From Spirometra erinaceieuropaei (lineage: Eukaryota; Platyhelminthes; Cestoda; Diphyllobothriidea; Diphyllobothriidae), in assembly GCA_902702965.1 (NCBI GenBank), contig CACRXP010000230.1, positions 460,989 through 524,988 on the forward strand: a DNA stretch of 64,000 bases. The letters run 5' to 3'. Both the position numbers and the translations under genes were made by a program. Below are positions 1 through 11,179 of this stretch, piece by piece. Below the pieces are notes generated by a model. That model made no database searches and was not told the origin of the DNA. It was given only the letters and a program-made list of their open reading frames with translations. Numbering within the stretch: position 1 is the first letter of the stretch; each line of letters starts with the position of its first letter.

Positions 1-1319
1 CAAATGGAGATGCGACGTACTGGCCTAAAGTTAATTGCAGGCACTCGATTCCCCCCCTTAAAAGCGGAGTGATGGTAGCGGGCTTCTAATCTGAGATCAG
101 GTTCCCAGTAATTATCAAAGTTTGGAAATAGCTTTAGGATAAACCATGGCACGTTTGAACTGACACCAAGCCTCTTCGCTATAGCCGGCGAGAATGGATG
201 CCTACTCGATAGGACGAAGATCCTTTTCATCTGTTTGAAATCGCCACGCCAGATATTTGGTCGGGAATAGAGGTGTTGTGCAGGCAGGGATAATCAGACG
301 TATTTCCACGTGTATTTGTGAAACAATTTAAAATCCTTTGAATTTAAGACATTTGCTGATGCAGTGAGTAGTAAGTATTTATTTTAAATGTAAACGGTCA
401 GTCAAATTACGTTAAAGGATTTACCCATCACGAAGCCTTGTTCTCAAACGAAATGACGGACCACCCTAAAGGTCAGCAACAACTATGCTTTCGACCAATT
501 GCAAAACGTTCCTTTATAAGTTATCTTTTTAGAGAGAACTTCAAGAGTGCTTTGCATTGACTCATTTTTAAGCGTAGGTTTGCCTCCGCGGTAAAGCGAA
601 GAGTAAAATTTCCACTTTCATTCATTTCTCAGGCGTAAGTAAAAAAGATGATATTTTTCTGCCGCAAACGGAGAAACCTGCTTTTGTCCTTATTTTGCTT
701 TCATTTTAACCTTGTACGTTCTAGGATTACGAATTCCTGGAATAATAGCAAAAATAATGTTATTTTGCTGAACTCGCTACATTTTGTGTGTTTTGTTTCT
801 GAAATTCGCGTCCACAGATTCTAGATTAACGCAATGTAATGTTCCTTGCAATAAAACACAAAAGGACTATTTAATGATAATCACTTTGTTAAAGCATTAA
901 ATTTCCAACAGGCAAAATTCCATAAAACAGCTTTTTGCTTTATAATTACACCTTAAGACGTAAATAATACACATTTGCTAACCTGAAGTTCAAAAACGGC
1001 AAAACTCTTTGTTTACAAAAATTTAAACCTTAAGCTAATAACACTGATTCCTGCGGGTAATCTGCATCCAAGCGCAGCATGTGTCGTTTCGTAAACCTTG
1101 TGAATGTGTACTGCTCTCTGGTCGAATTGCATATTCCTAAAATGCGCAGTCGAAGGCTAGGACAGATAATATCCCAGGCAACAGTCCGGGTACATTGCAA
1201 CGTCCACTGTGAACCTCATTCAAGAATGTTTGCTTGATAAAATTATATGGACACATTTTCTGCAAAAAATGATATTTTCGTGAAGTGACTTGGCAAGCCA
1301 GTAAAATGCGCAACGTCTA
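1..1319. other. Non-coding stretch, no gene seen
   Basis: This is AT-rich sequence without a recognisable exon, repeat family or RNA gene. Six-frame reading gives only short open stretches with frequent stops. It is probably intergenic or intronic. Confidence 0.5.
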
Positions 1320-2470
1320 AGTCGTTCGAAAGATCAGTTACCCTGCGCTGTCGTCAGCGATAATGTGATAGGCTACGTAATTGTGGTCCACGAAAATGAC
1401 ACAAAGTCGATTTGCGTCGAATAACCTGCCGTGAACACCTGACAGACAATGTCTGCTTAATTCGACGAGCCGTGTTCTTAGTGTCAGCCGGTGGCTAAAT
1501 TGACCCTGCAAGCAAGCATTTAGTGGTAAGCAAATTTCTTGTCGTCTCGTCATTTGAACTCCCAACCAACCCTCTTGTAATTCAGGACAACCGTTGGAAT
1601 ATGTGTGTGATGGGTCAGGCCAGACAGACAGATTGTTACGTGACCCAGACGACGGTTGTGTCCTTAAGAGCCGGTTAGCCGTGTCGATTAGATAGTCGAT
1701 GCACAGGGTATAACCTATGCGGCTCAAGTGTTGTCCTGAATGCTGGTCTCTGCGGACTAATATGTGCGTTCACTCTTATCCCGGGTTTCTGGCAATTAAT
1801 TCGGTAATTTGGGGTCATCTGGTAGCACGCATCACAGAGCAACCACAGGTATTCAGTGCTAATTCAGGTATGGGTGTATGCGCGCTGGGTCTACTTTTAA
1901 TCATGCCAGAACGCACGTACAACTCTCTTGACCATTTCCATTGCTAAAATTCACACGCAGGCGCTACAGCACCAGGCATGTCGCCACTGTTTCGGTCAAT
2001 TGTAGGAGGTTTTTCGACCTCTTACCTCCTATTTGGTTGAATTAGGACCTTATGTGAAGCTGGGGGTGCGTTAGTACGCCTAAACGCGGTTTTTTGCACT
2101 GCAAAATACCTAAGCAAGTTCACCTTGATGATCTTCTCTAATCTTTCGTGAGAGTGAGCTCGGACAAGGGAGCAGAATATGGTAGGATTGGTGCAGCAAA
2201 TTTCGACTAACACCATAGAGGAGTTCACGCGAAATTGAGCGTCAGTACTCCCACCCTGTCTGTGAAGTTCACGGTAGACATCGCCGGTCGTGATAGCGGC
2301 TACATGATTATACGCCTAGTCAGTGCTGATTGTACATGTGTTGGGTGGTCGGCGGGAAAACGCGTCAGGCTGAGTGTGCTTGTGGGCTTAGTGGTGCTGG
2401 TGGATGAATTTGGTTCTTGTAGCACCTCCTGTCATCCTGCTAGTTAGCCTTCAGCTTCCGTCATATTCTG
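1320..2470. repeat. GC-richer block, probably unclassified repeat remnant
   Basis: Base composition is clearly richer in G and C than on either side, as in the recognised transposon remnants of this window. Several overlapping open frames occur (1338-1727 minus, 1717-1947 plus, 2022-2228 minus, 2235-2447 plus), but none matches a family I know. A small inverted repeat (TAGGAGGT / ACCTCCTA, 2003-2031) sits inside. A decayed LINE or its untranslated region is the most likely explanation, inferred from composition only. Confidence 0.25.
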
Positions 2471-4020
2471 TACCCATTGCCTCATGTTTGCGAGTAATGA
2501 CGTGACTGCCAATAAGGAACGGTGGGAGTTGGCAGTGCCGGACGCTAAATATTATAATTACGATTTGTTTTCGGTAGCGATTTTGCTCAAAAGCAAATTA
2601 GGCGCTCAATGCCTGTTTCTTCGGCTTGGGGATACCCGCCCTCAGTTGCAAACCCATTAGCGTCGCTATCTGAAATAAATGCCGGAATTCCAGCTTTTCT
2701 TTTCGGCAGCATAAATATGGNNNNNNNNNNNNNNNNNNNNNNNNNNNNNNNNNNNNNNNNNNNNNNNNNNNNNNNNNNNNNNNNNNNNNNNNNNNNNNNN
2801 NNNNNNNNNNTTCATTTAACTGCTGAGGACAACATATATAAATTTAAAGCCGATATGGAACCAAACTATGCTTTCTGTTTACTTAAAGTTGCTGCGATGA
2901 GACAACTTTGTAGTGATGTAAGCCAGATCCACTTAAGTTATACAAAAGACAAAAAACACTGATCAACAGCGACATGCGGCGAACTCAAAGTAATGTATGC
3001 TGAGGTATGTGAATGACAACGAGACCGAGTAATCGAAAAAGGAACGCAAGCAAACAAGGTGGAAAAACCTTTATGGTCTCGGTTACAAAATATAGATATG
3101 TGGGTTGCAGTGGCGGAAAATGAAGCACACTAATGTCAGCTTTGTCGGAAACATGGAAATTGAGTAGCAAAACCGTGAAATGAATTTGAAGTAGCCAGTA
3201 GTAATCTATGTCAATGAGAAGTAAACGTAGAAACGGACAATAAACCTGGTGTACGCAGTCTAAATCGGGTTGACGATCACCGCTTAAAAACAGGATCGGT
3301 AATGCAAGGTAATCAAGGTGGAATGAACTAATACGAAGACGTAGACGAAGAAACGGAGTAACTGCCCAATGGAATGTAAGTGAACTAACTTGTACCAATA
3401 TATGGGAAAGACTTTGCCGCCGAGCAATAGAAAAACAAATCAACATTTGATCTCACAATTTGGATGCCTTAGATCAGTGCTTTTTTCCGTGTTTCCCTTG
3501 TCACGACACTAGGTAAAAGTCGACTTACTTCCCTTACGCAATGACGTTCAGCATATTCGTCTTATCGGTTGTATTGATGGGGATGACACATAGTTAAAAC
3601 TGGTAACCCGCCAGATAGTATCGGACAGGCGCTGACAGACTACAGCAGGATCAGCACAAACTTCGCAATCAATCAATAGACGGATTTTGCTCAACGCTAC
3701 CCTCTCAGTCAGACAGGTACTTTATGAAGACCAACAGCCAGCCGACGTTATTCAGCTGTGCTGCACAGCGCTTCTTGTATCAAGCAAACCCCTTCATGCT
3801 TTTAACAAGCGACTATGCATCTGTCAAATTATACTTAAACGAAATACATTTTAATTGCTCATTATTTTCACACCGGTGTTTAATGGTTTGTGATCGGATC
3901 AGGTGCAGTTGCTTGTTTATTTAACAAATACTGTTAGTGTGCTCTGAATTAGAAATCTATGCATTTCAGGAACATCTATTGTGCGCATATGCAAAGGGCA
4001 TATAGTACCTTAGATTGCTA
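2471..4020. other. Stretch without a recognised gene, contains assembly gap
   Basis: An open frame spans the gap on the plus strand (2609-2962), but about a quarter of it is N and the rest has no recognisable motif. The minus-strand frame 2985-3446 is low in complexity and looks non-coding. Confidence 0.4.
2721..2810. other. Assembly gap (90 N)
   Basis: An uninterrupted run of N. Anything reading across it, including the plus-strand frame 2609-2962, cannot be trusted. Confidence 0.99.
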
Positions 4021-4190
4021 ATCGTATTACGACGTTCTTATTCGATATGTTGTGAAATCCACCTAGTTGTTCGTTAAGTATGCGGACTAACATACTAAAC
4101 ATTCATTGGGTACTTATCGTATTATGTCGTTCATTTCTGACATATAAGAAATCCACCTAGTCGTTTGTTGGTTATGCGGATTTTCAGCGT
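4021..4190. repeat. Imperfect tandem duplication, about 96-98 bp period
   Basis: Two adjacent copies of about 70 bp start at 4021 and 4117. Both read ATCGTATTA, then a GTTC segment, then AAATCCACCTAGT, then GTTNGTT, then TATGCGGA. The copies differ by substitutions and small indels, so the duplication is old. No gene is associated. Confidence 0.6.
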
Positions 4191-4621
4191 CTAAAGGGCT
4201 ATGCGGTGTAAAATCAGCAAACCTGTCTCCATCTGACAAACGTTTTAAGAGAATCTCTTTGAAGTCTGCGAGGAAGTGGCGACTCCGGTAAATTGTATAC
4301 CGATTGCTGGTGTAACATGCTTCTCTAAAAATTATTCGGTTCCGCCTTTTAGATTTCTGTGTCGCTATAAGATTAAATAACAGGTACAATGCTTAAATAG
4401 ACGACAATACGTTTAAAAAAATAAAATTAAATTAAAAATTAACCAATCAAACATTTGTTACATAGCGATCCGGAAAATAGCAGGTATACCGCTTTAACGC
4501 ACATCCAATGCGTTGCATACTGTAATTTCATTACCGTTTTGATGACTACCCCATCGATATGCTTATTTAACGGCAAATGTAAGAGAAAAGACCGGTGTAA
4601 AATAAAATGTTGACCCAATCC

Positions 4622-4763
4622 AAATATATGCTTTCAGAAATTCGCGGGAATGTGCGGACCATGCGCAAGACATCAAGGCTAGTCATTTGACCCCGAAAAT
4701 TCGCTCAAATGCAACCTTACTGAAGGCGTTTATATAAACAAAAATTATTGGTTCCGCAACCAC
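4622..4763 (-). pseudogene. Frameshifted relic of the unrecognised terminal-exon family (copy IV)
   Basis: Read on the minus strand from 4763, the translation begins VAEPIIFVYINAF and continues KVAFERIF. After a frameshift near 4685 it continues LDVLRMVRTFPRISES. This is the same pattern, and partly the same residues, as the copy I terminal exon at 24681-24949 (VAEPIIFV, VAFELIF, LDVLRMVQTLPRIFES). Similarity ends soon after 4622, so the 3' part and stop are lost. It is a dead exon copy. No matching middle exon was found upstream on the minus strand, where a PLE and LINEs now lie. Confidence 0.6.
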
Positions 4764-5164
4764 ACCTTTCTAGTTTACCGACATAGTCAAGACGGAATTT
4801 TTGGGCCAAAATCTGAACAAACACACATGGATGGTTTAACGGTCAGACGACCAGTTTATAATAAGGAAGTGCGTTTTAGAAAGGCAGGTAATTTCACGAA
4901 TAAAGGCGAAATTTCGAGTTTCAGGTGCATGCATAGGTGAAGAAGAATAGTCGAGCACCGGCACAATTTGTTTATTATCCTAAGCTTTCAGACCTCTGCT
5001 GGAGTCCATCGTCAGATGAAGCAGCAGAAACAGAACAAGCGACATTTATAAGGCATTTAGGCCAATCATCGGCGATTCTATCGCCGCAGATCTTGGGTAG
5101 ACGATTTTCGTTCTGGCACACCACAGAGAAGCCAAGAAGAGAGACGATTTGGAACGGTATATGA

Positions 5165-6270
5165 CTAAGCTAACACCACCAGGCACAGAAAGCTCAAACG
5201 TGTTTAACAACCTCTCGTCCAAAAAGCTACCAGAGCAGCAACTATGAATGTTACAGTATGAAACTTGCTTCAATACTGCAGATGCCGATGCTGTCGAATT
5301 ATTGCAGCCCTGGAAGATATGCGTGTAAGAAGTGAAACTTCCAACTACATGAAACACCGTCTGACAACGTGGTACCTCCCTGCTGATAACAGACAGACGA
5401 ACTGAATGTGCTTCGCAGAGTGAGTCAAAGGCTATGGGAGAAATGAGGAGGGACGACAGAATTGTTCTTCTATCTACTGGCAAGGGACGGCTAAACGTCA
5501 TGATGAATCGAGAAGGCTATAATGAAAAACCTGAATCCCTTCTTGGTGACAGAGCATTTTCCAGACCAGCACAGAACGCAAAAACCAGATTAGTAGCAGA
5601 TCGGCTGAGTACACTGCTAGCAAATATAGACATAAAAATGTGATCACGGAGAATGAATGGCACCAAGTAAGGGCAACTGACACCGCTCAATCTCGACTCT
5701 ATGGTCTGCCAAAAACGTGATGCATATGTCCCGCTTCGGCTAATCGTTGTCCTAAAAGACAACCCCACCTACAATTTGGCAAAGTGGATGTACTCAAAAC
5801 TGAAGTACCTCCAAGGCAATTCGATTACGTCAGTTCGATCAGACTCAATTCCTCATAGGCCTCCAAGGTAGGAGGACTCATTTGGACAAATGCATGATCA
5901 CCTTGATTTGATGCCGTCATTCACATCCATTCCAATAAACTTGACTCGCGAAGTCTTGCGCAAGAGACTTGAAGAGTAGTATGATGAGACGCATAATTCT
6001 CTAAAAATGGAAGCTCATGAGGCTGTTTGAAAGCTGCCAACAAACTTTCTTCACTTTTGCGTTAGAGACCTATGAACAAATCAAGGGAACCACAATGGGC
6101 TCACCAGTTTCCGATGTAATGGCAGAACTGGTCATTTTTTGAGAGATGAATGCTTTATGTTGAAAATAACATTCAAAACCTTCAGCAAAAACGGTTCTCC
6201 AGTACACAGTATTTACCATAGATACGAACAGGTATTTGACAGGTGGGCATAACTATATATGAATAAAAAA
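5165..6270 (+). mobile_element. Penelope-like element, decayed reverse transcriptase region
   Basis: Broken frames on the plus strand follow the order of a Penelope-like reverse transcriptase. An N-terminal stretch reads NNLSSKKLPEQQL then FNTADADAVELL (5190-5310). A segment RDDRIVLLSTGKGR with GYNEKPESLLGDRAF follows (5450-5570), then a GLPK-like segment and LRLIVVLKDNPTYNLAKWMY (5700-5800), then FTSIPINLTREVLRKRLEE (5930-5975), and finally a frameshifted YEQIKGTTMGSPVS-type segment (6070-6110). At least three stops and frameshifts separate them. The catalytic FxDD block and the GIY-YIG domain are missing, so the copy is 3'-truncated and inactive. The start could lie further left (frame 4937-5164), but that part is not recognisable. 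Confidence 0.75.
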
Positions 6271-6295
6271 GGACTTTAAGGTGCAAGATCGAGTT

Positions 6296-7010
6296 TTAGC
6301 TTTTGTTTTTCAGCATCTTTGAGGTGAGATACCGGGCTAGAAATAGCAGTATGGAATTCTGATAAGCGGAAGTGCGACAAGGGATGTGGCGGAAGCATCG
6401 ACGCATGGGAACTAAGGACTTTGCAGCCATTAACTCACTATAAAGACGATTGACGGTGTCATTCAGAATTCGCTCACCAATTTTCTCCGCCGTATTGAAG
6501 CGTCGCTGCACGATTATATCAACTAAAATATGATAGGAAACACCAGCAGCATAGACGAACATTCGAATGACACGTTTAAAAATAATTAGATATTTTTTAA
6601 TTAAAGCTGGAAAAATAACTGGAGAACAATAAAGAATGAGTGGAAGAATAGAGTCATCTATGAATCTCCAGATTAAGGACTGGGGTGTGTGATATGAACG
6701 TAGACGGCGAATGTAATACACAATTTTTTTTGAATTTTTGTTTAAAGGGTTTCCATATGAAGAGAGAAAGAGTGAAGTTAGGACAAAGTAACACCTAGGT
6801 ACCGGAAAGAGGATACCTCATTGGGAAGAATATCCAAAGGTTCAGAAATGGGAGAGGGTCGCAATCGAAACACACAATGTACTGATTTCTGATTGTTGAG
6901 TAGGAGTCCATTATTCGAAGACCATGCGGAAACGTGATCTAAGCCATCCTTTAAAGACTGTAGGTGAGTCAGGTTTTTGAGTATGTTGCCTACGACCATG
7001 TCATCGCATA
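6296..7010 (-). mobile_element. LINE reverse transcriptase C-terminal fragment
   Basis: Minus-strand frames at 6778-6999 and 6296-6721 resemble the end of a LINE reverse transcriptase. The first has a frameshifted YADDMV-type catalytic motif at about 7005, then SLKDGLDHVSAWSSNNGLLL and SSFRYLGVTLS. The second continues with the C-terminal region (IRRLRSYHTP, and RCFRHIPCRTSAYQNSILL near the end). A frameshift lies between 6722 and 6778. The copy is truncated at its 5' end just before the catalytic motif. It is a different family from the LINE at 7690-10990. Confidence 0.7.
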
Positions 7011-7689
7011 CTTAACATACATTCTCTCGTGCTCGTTAATGGTGTTTACTGTTTACACATCGTTTATGTCTCGTACCAGCACTCATTACTTATACCTATA
7101 GCGGATAGTTAGAAATGACTCAAACAAATTTGATGGACATCGCTGTGCTTGTAAAAATGACGAAACTGTCCGACCTCGAGATTTCGGGACACAATTTCTG
7201 ATCAGCACGCAAAGACTTTCGGGTTTTTATGCAATTCTTCTTTGTGAGTATCTGTTCGGAATTTTTGAAAGTCAGGGGAGGAGGTTTCCTGGGTCTCTAA
7301 AGATCGGAACGCTTCGAGGCTGCAATCTGTCAAGGAATCCATATGAATACATTTTCGAGGCCGTTTCTAAATGAATATGATCCAGCAAAGATTTCGACGA
7401 TCGCAAGCTGGAAACGCAAGTTCCGGCGATGATGAAGAAGGATGCAGTGGCATCAGACGATTGAGCAGTCCCACGACCACCTGTTGGGATGTCAGTTCAA
7501 TTCACTTCAGCTCAGTTTCTGAGGGGAATAAAGGCGTTGAATCTTCGACTCTCTATTTAATACACGAAATCAAACTATATCAAACATTTGAAAATACAAA
7601 CGTCAAACGGCTACATAGTTTCTTCAGATTGGCAAAGTTTTCGAAAAGAGACAGATAAAGAAATTGTTGTAAGTGTCAAAACATTAACA
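7011..7689. other. Gap between two LINE remnants, no gene seen
   Basis: A plus-strand open frame (7371-7658) has no recognisable motif and no splice context that supports it. Confidence 0.4.
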
Positions 7690-9056
7690 TCACTAAATGT
7701 GATGTACAGTAGTTTTTATTGGGTTAGTTACTGCTATCTCACTTTCTGAGGGAGACGAATTTAATCCCAGCCCACATTCAAAAGTCATGGGAAAATAATA
7801 AAAACAAACGTTACGAAAATACAGGCAGTAACATAGCAACATTATTAAGCTGTTCAAACGGAATGCTAGACGATGTCGGTCAGGTGACATTATGACGTTT
7901 AATGATACATTGGTCCAACTTGCGCTTAAAACCCTCGACGGATATGGACATGATGACATATGCAGAAAGAGAATTCCAAGCCTGATCACTCTGTTTGAGA
8001 AGAAGAACTTTCGAACTTCCAGCTTGGAGCCAATCGTGCGTGGTTTAATTGGATGACGTCGGAGGTTCGTTCTGGTCACTAACTCAAAGAAATCAGCATG
8101 TACGGAACAGCAGTCATGGCCGCGGAGTATACAGAATGCTTGTATAAGATCGCCTCTTAGATGTCTGTAACTCAGAGGAAAAAGGCCGAGATTAGGCAAT
8201 CGTGTATCATGGGGTAGTTAGCCCTATCCACTTACGAGTTTGGTTGTACGCGTTTGAACTTTCTCAAGGATGCTGATATCTTTAGATTTTCAGGGTTCTG
8301 GCACATGAATAGCGAACTCTAGCTGTGGTCGTACAAATATTCGAAAGACTTTTTGAGGCAGTCTTAATCGACGGTAGAGGAAGCTCTTTTGACAAGATAA
8401 AGTACCGAAATAGCGTACGTGGCTACCTTGGAGCAGTGGAGCGACGGTTTAAGAGAAGCCGTTACCGACACACCCAAGTCTTTCTGTGCGTCCACCTCCT
8501 GCAATGGTACGCCATCTAGGTGGTTAACCCTCCGGCTCAGAGATCACCTAGTCACATTAAACGACAAAAGCTAGTCCTGTGACCATTTCTCGAGTCGGTT
8601 CAGGTCTGCTTGCAAGCGGTCGTCGTCAAATTCAGTTCGGATGACGCTCCGATGTTTAAAATAATCAGCGAACATGACAACATAACAATTCATTTCACTG
8701 ACTCAGTCGTTTACGTTTATAGTGATTAGGGTAGTGTCAAGGACGGAGCCTTGACGCAGATTGTTTTCAACTACTACCTCCGCAGACTGCACGCCACCGA
8801 CGTGGACGATGTCAGAGCGACCGACCAGGAAACGTTGTATCCACCTTAGGAGAAAACCCCTTTTGCCTATTCAGCTTAAGTTTAACAGCAGACGCTGATA
8901 TGGTACACTGTCGAATGCCTTTTTTAAAGTCGACGTAGACTGCGTGCATTAAATGAGCGCCATCGACTGCCGGATCCAGCGATCTAAACAAAAACGTATG
9001 TTTGTTACTCATGTTCTGCCTGTATAAAATCCGTTCTTGGCATTGCATTACAGATT

Positions 9057-9105
9057 ATACTGTTTTAGGGGGCGTTCACCGATCGTTCATACGTAACTCA
9101 ATCGT
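9057..9105. repeat. Left direct repeat flanking the SINE
   Basis: An imperfect repeat of roughly 40-49 bp matches 9366-9418. Both contain TTAGGGG, then CACCGATCGTTCATACG, then AACTCA and CGTT. The longest identical block is CACCGATCGTTCATACG. It marks the insertion boundary of the SINE in the LINE. Confidence 0.65.
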
Positions 9106-9365
9106 TCCGTTGTGCCTTAAGGGCTCTCTCTCGAGCCCAACCAGCAGCGGCGCAGCGGTGCATGATAAATAGGCAGAATGATATTACCGACAAAGACAAG
9201 GGAGACTGGAATGGCCATTTCTGGCTTATTAGCCGTCGTCAGCCAGCCATATCAAGCCCGAAGTTTGGAACACCCGAGCCTCGAACTCGCGACCTGTTGG
9301 TTTAGAAGTCAACGTCTCTACTCACCGGGCCACGAGCCCGTTGCCCTGTCGGTTTTCGATCGGGA
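9106..9365 (-). mobile_element. tRNA-derived SINE inserted in the LINE
   Basis: The minus strand from 9340 to 9271 looks like a tRNA: a box A-like GTGGCCCGGTGAGTAG, a central GACTTCTAAA, and a box B-like GAGTTCGAGGCTC (9276-9288). The anticodon-loop position resembles tRNA-Arg(TCT). The unrelated SINE body follows (GCCAGAAATGGCCATTCC, about 9220-9205), and it recurs on the plus strand at 26424-26475. It is flanked by imperfect direct repeats (9057-9105 and 9366-9418). Transcription would be by RNA polymerase III from the internal promoter. Confidence 0.75.
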
Positions 9366-9418
9366 ATATACAATGTTAGGGGACGCTCACCGATCGTTCA
9401 TACGGAACTCACGCGTTC
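9366..9418. repeat. Right direct repeat flanking the SINE
   Basis: Partner of the repeat at 9057-9105. At 40 bp or more it is longer than the 7-20 bp usual for SINE target-site duplications, and the copies have diverged by several substitutions. Confidence 0.65.
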
Positions 9419-11179
9419 TAGAAAGTGAATTATTTCTCATTTAATTATTGTTCCACGATTTTGCAGCAACTTAAATTAAGGCCGATTGGTCTGTAGTTGT
9501 TTGCTATGACCTTGCTGCCGCCTTAATGAATTGGCGTGATCCGCGAGGATTTCCAATTGGCGGGTGAATAGCCTGCTTCGAACGAAGATTGGAAGAGCAT
9601 GGACAGAGGTTAAGATAGTTATCCAGCAAGCTCCTTGAACACTTTAGGCGGTATTCCATCCGGTTCAGGTGATTTGGGCACATTCAGCGTCAGCAGTCCT
9701 TTGCGAACAATAGCTTTGGCAAAATAGACGTGCTCAATTGTCGGCACGTCCACTATGTCGCATTCAAGAGGGAGAAATGTGATTTGCTTCGTTAAAATGA
9801 CATTAAACAATTGTGAAAGATTCTCTGCCTTTTCTCCGTCTTCCATAAGTTCTAGGTCGTTACTTACTTTCAATAACGGAATTGGGCCTCTGTTTTTTGT
9901 GCTTCTTCTTAGATAACCATATAAAACTTCGGATATTCTGCTGCTCGATTCAGTAGGTCTTTTTCGACAGCACGCCGCATCCCGTGGATAAGCCTCCTAC
10001 CTAGGTTCCTCTGGGATTTTTATGCATTAATGGACACGTAGCTCATATACGACATGAATTTCCTCAATAACCTCCGCTTTTTATTCACTTCATTTTTAAA
10101 GCTTATGTTAGCCACATGGTCGGCTGTTCAGTTTTTTCCGTGAAGTACGACAGTGGTCTTTGAGAAGAACGTTCAGTAATTCATTAAACCTCTCCTAACC
10201 CTTGATTATATCACCGGAAAAGCTGATTCCCGGTTTACGGTGTTTAGTTCACCTTTTATTTGGACAAAGTCACCGCGACAAATGTTCTTTCTAGCCCTGG
10301 TGACTTGTTCGGGCAAAGAAAAAATTGAGTACTCCCAGAACAGTACGACGTGGTCGCTTCGACCTTGGGGAGTCAGAAATTGCACCTCACCAATTCTGTC
10401 AAGATACTTTGTAAGGAGCAGATCCAGACAGTTCGACTGTTACCCTTCGGGCCCATTGTCGAAAAAGAGACGTGCTGTGTGAGAAATAACCCACGAGTGA
10501 TGTCCAGCAAACGTCGGTCGAAAGCATGGTCTGGACCAGATGCATAACCTGAACTCCAGTCGATAAGAGGTGCGTTGAAGCCCGCCATGATTAAGACATC
10601 GAACAGGTAGACCGTCAGGACGTCAAGGCTCGGCGTAACCGGTTCTTTTATACTTAGCGAAATTGCCTAAGCAGTAGACCTAAGTTTATCTGCCTTGTCT
10701 GAGACAATAAGCCTGTGTTCTACATACGTGAGTACGTCTCCGCCCTGACGTCCTGATCAGTCTCTTCTTAACAACTGGTATCCTAGTATAGTTAACTCAC
10801 GGTTGTCCACATGCTGGTTCAGCTAAGTTTCTTTAAGTGAGATTATATCCAAAGATAGATCAGATAGATGGATCTTTTTCCCATCGACTTTCTATAGCAT
10901 ACTCTGCACATTTTTATTAGGAAATGTGAGTTTGCGATTTGTGGCTGTCAGAGAAGTAATTTCGATGCGTCGAGGACTTTTGCCTACCACTCCAGTTGCG
11001 CGGTCATCCGGATCGGGCAGGTGTTCGTCCTCAGTTTAAATTGGAACCTGAAAGATGAAGATCGAGGTGTTGCAACTTTCCAACATGGAGTGTGGGTTTG
11101 AGCTACAATCACAAACTCCCACCCCAAATTAAAAAGAAAAGACAGAATGCAGCAGAATGAGGGGTCCAATGTTTACAAA

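Larger units (their letters stand above)
7690..10990 (-). mobile_element. Nearly full-length CR1/Jockey-like LINE, inactive
   Basis: Read on the minus strand, the segments follow the order of a CR1/Jockey-type LINE. The endonuclease comes first (10960-9900): KNVQSML near 10920, SLKET near 10840, and MAGFNAPLIDWSSGYASGPD at 10588-10530. The RT begins with LLTLNVPKSPEPDGIPPKVF (9700-9630), then a shifted NNYRPIGLN (about 9510), then VYVDFKK (about 8935). FADY stands in place of FADD near 8665, followed by LQADLNRLEKWSQ and VDAQKDLGVSV. The C-terminal part is at 8199-7693, with FPLSYRHLRGDLIQAFCILR and KLEVRKFFFSNRVI. Many stops and frameshifts are present and the catalytic pair is damaged. A SINE interrupts it at 9106-9365. 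The family is inferred from motif style, not from a search. Confidence 0.85.

Noticed and set aside
2609..2962. Plus-strand frame with N-filled centre
   Set aside because: The gap makes the reading frame arbitrary and the flanking residues show no known domain.
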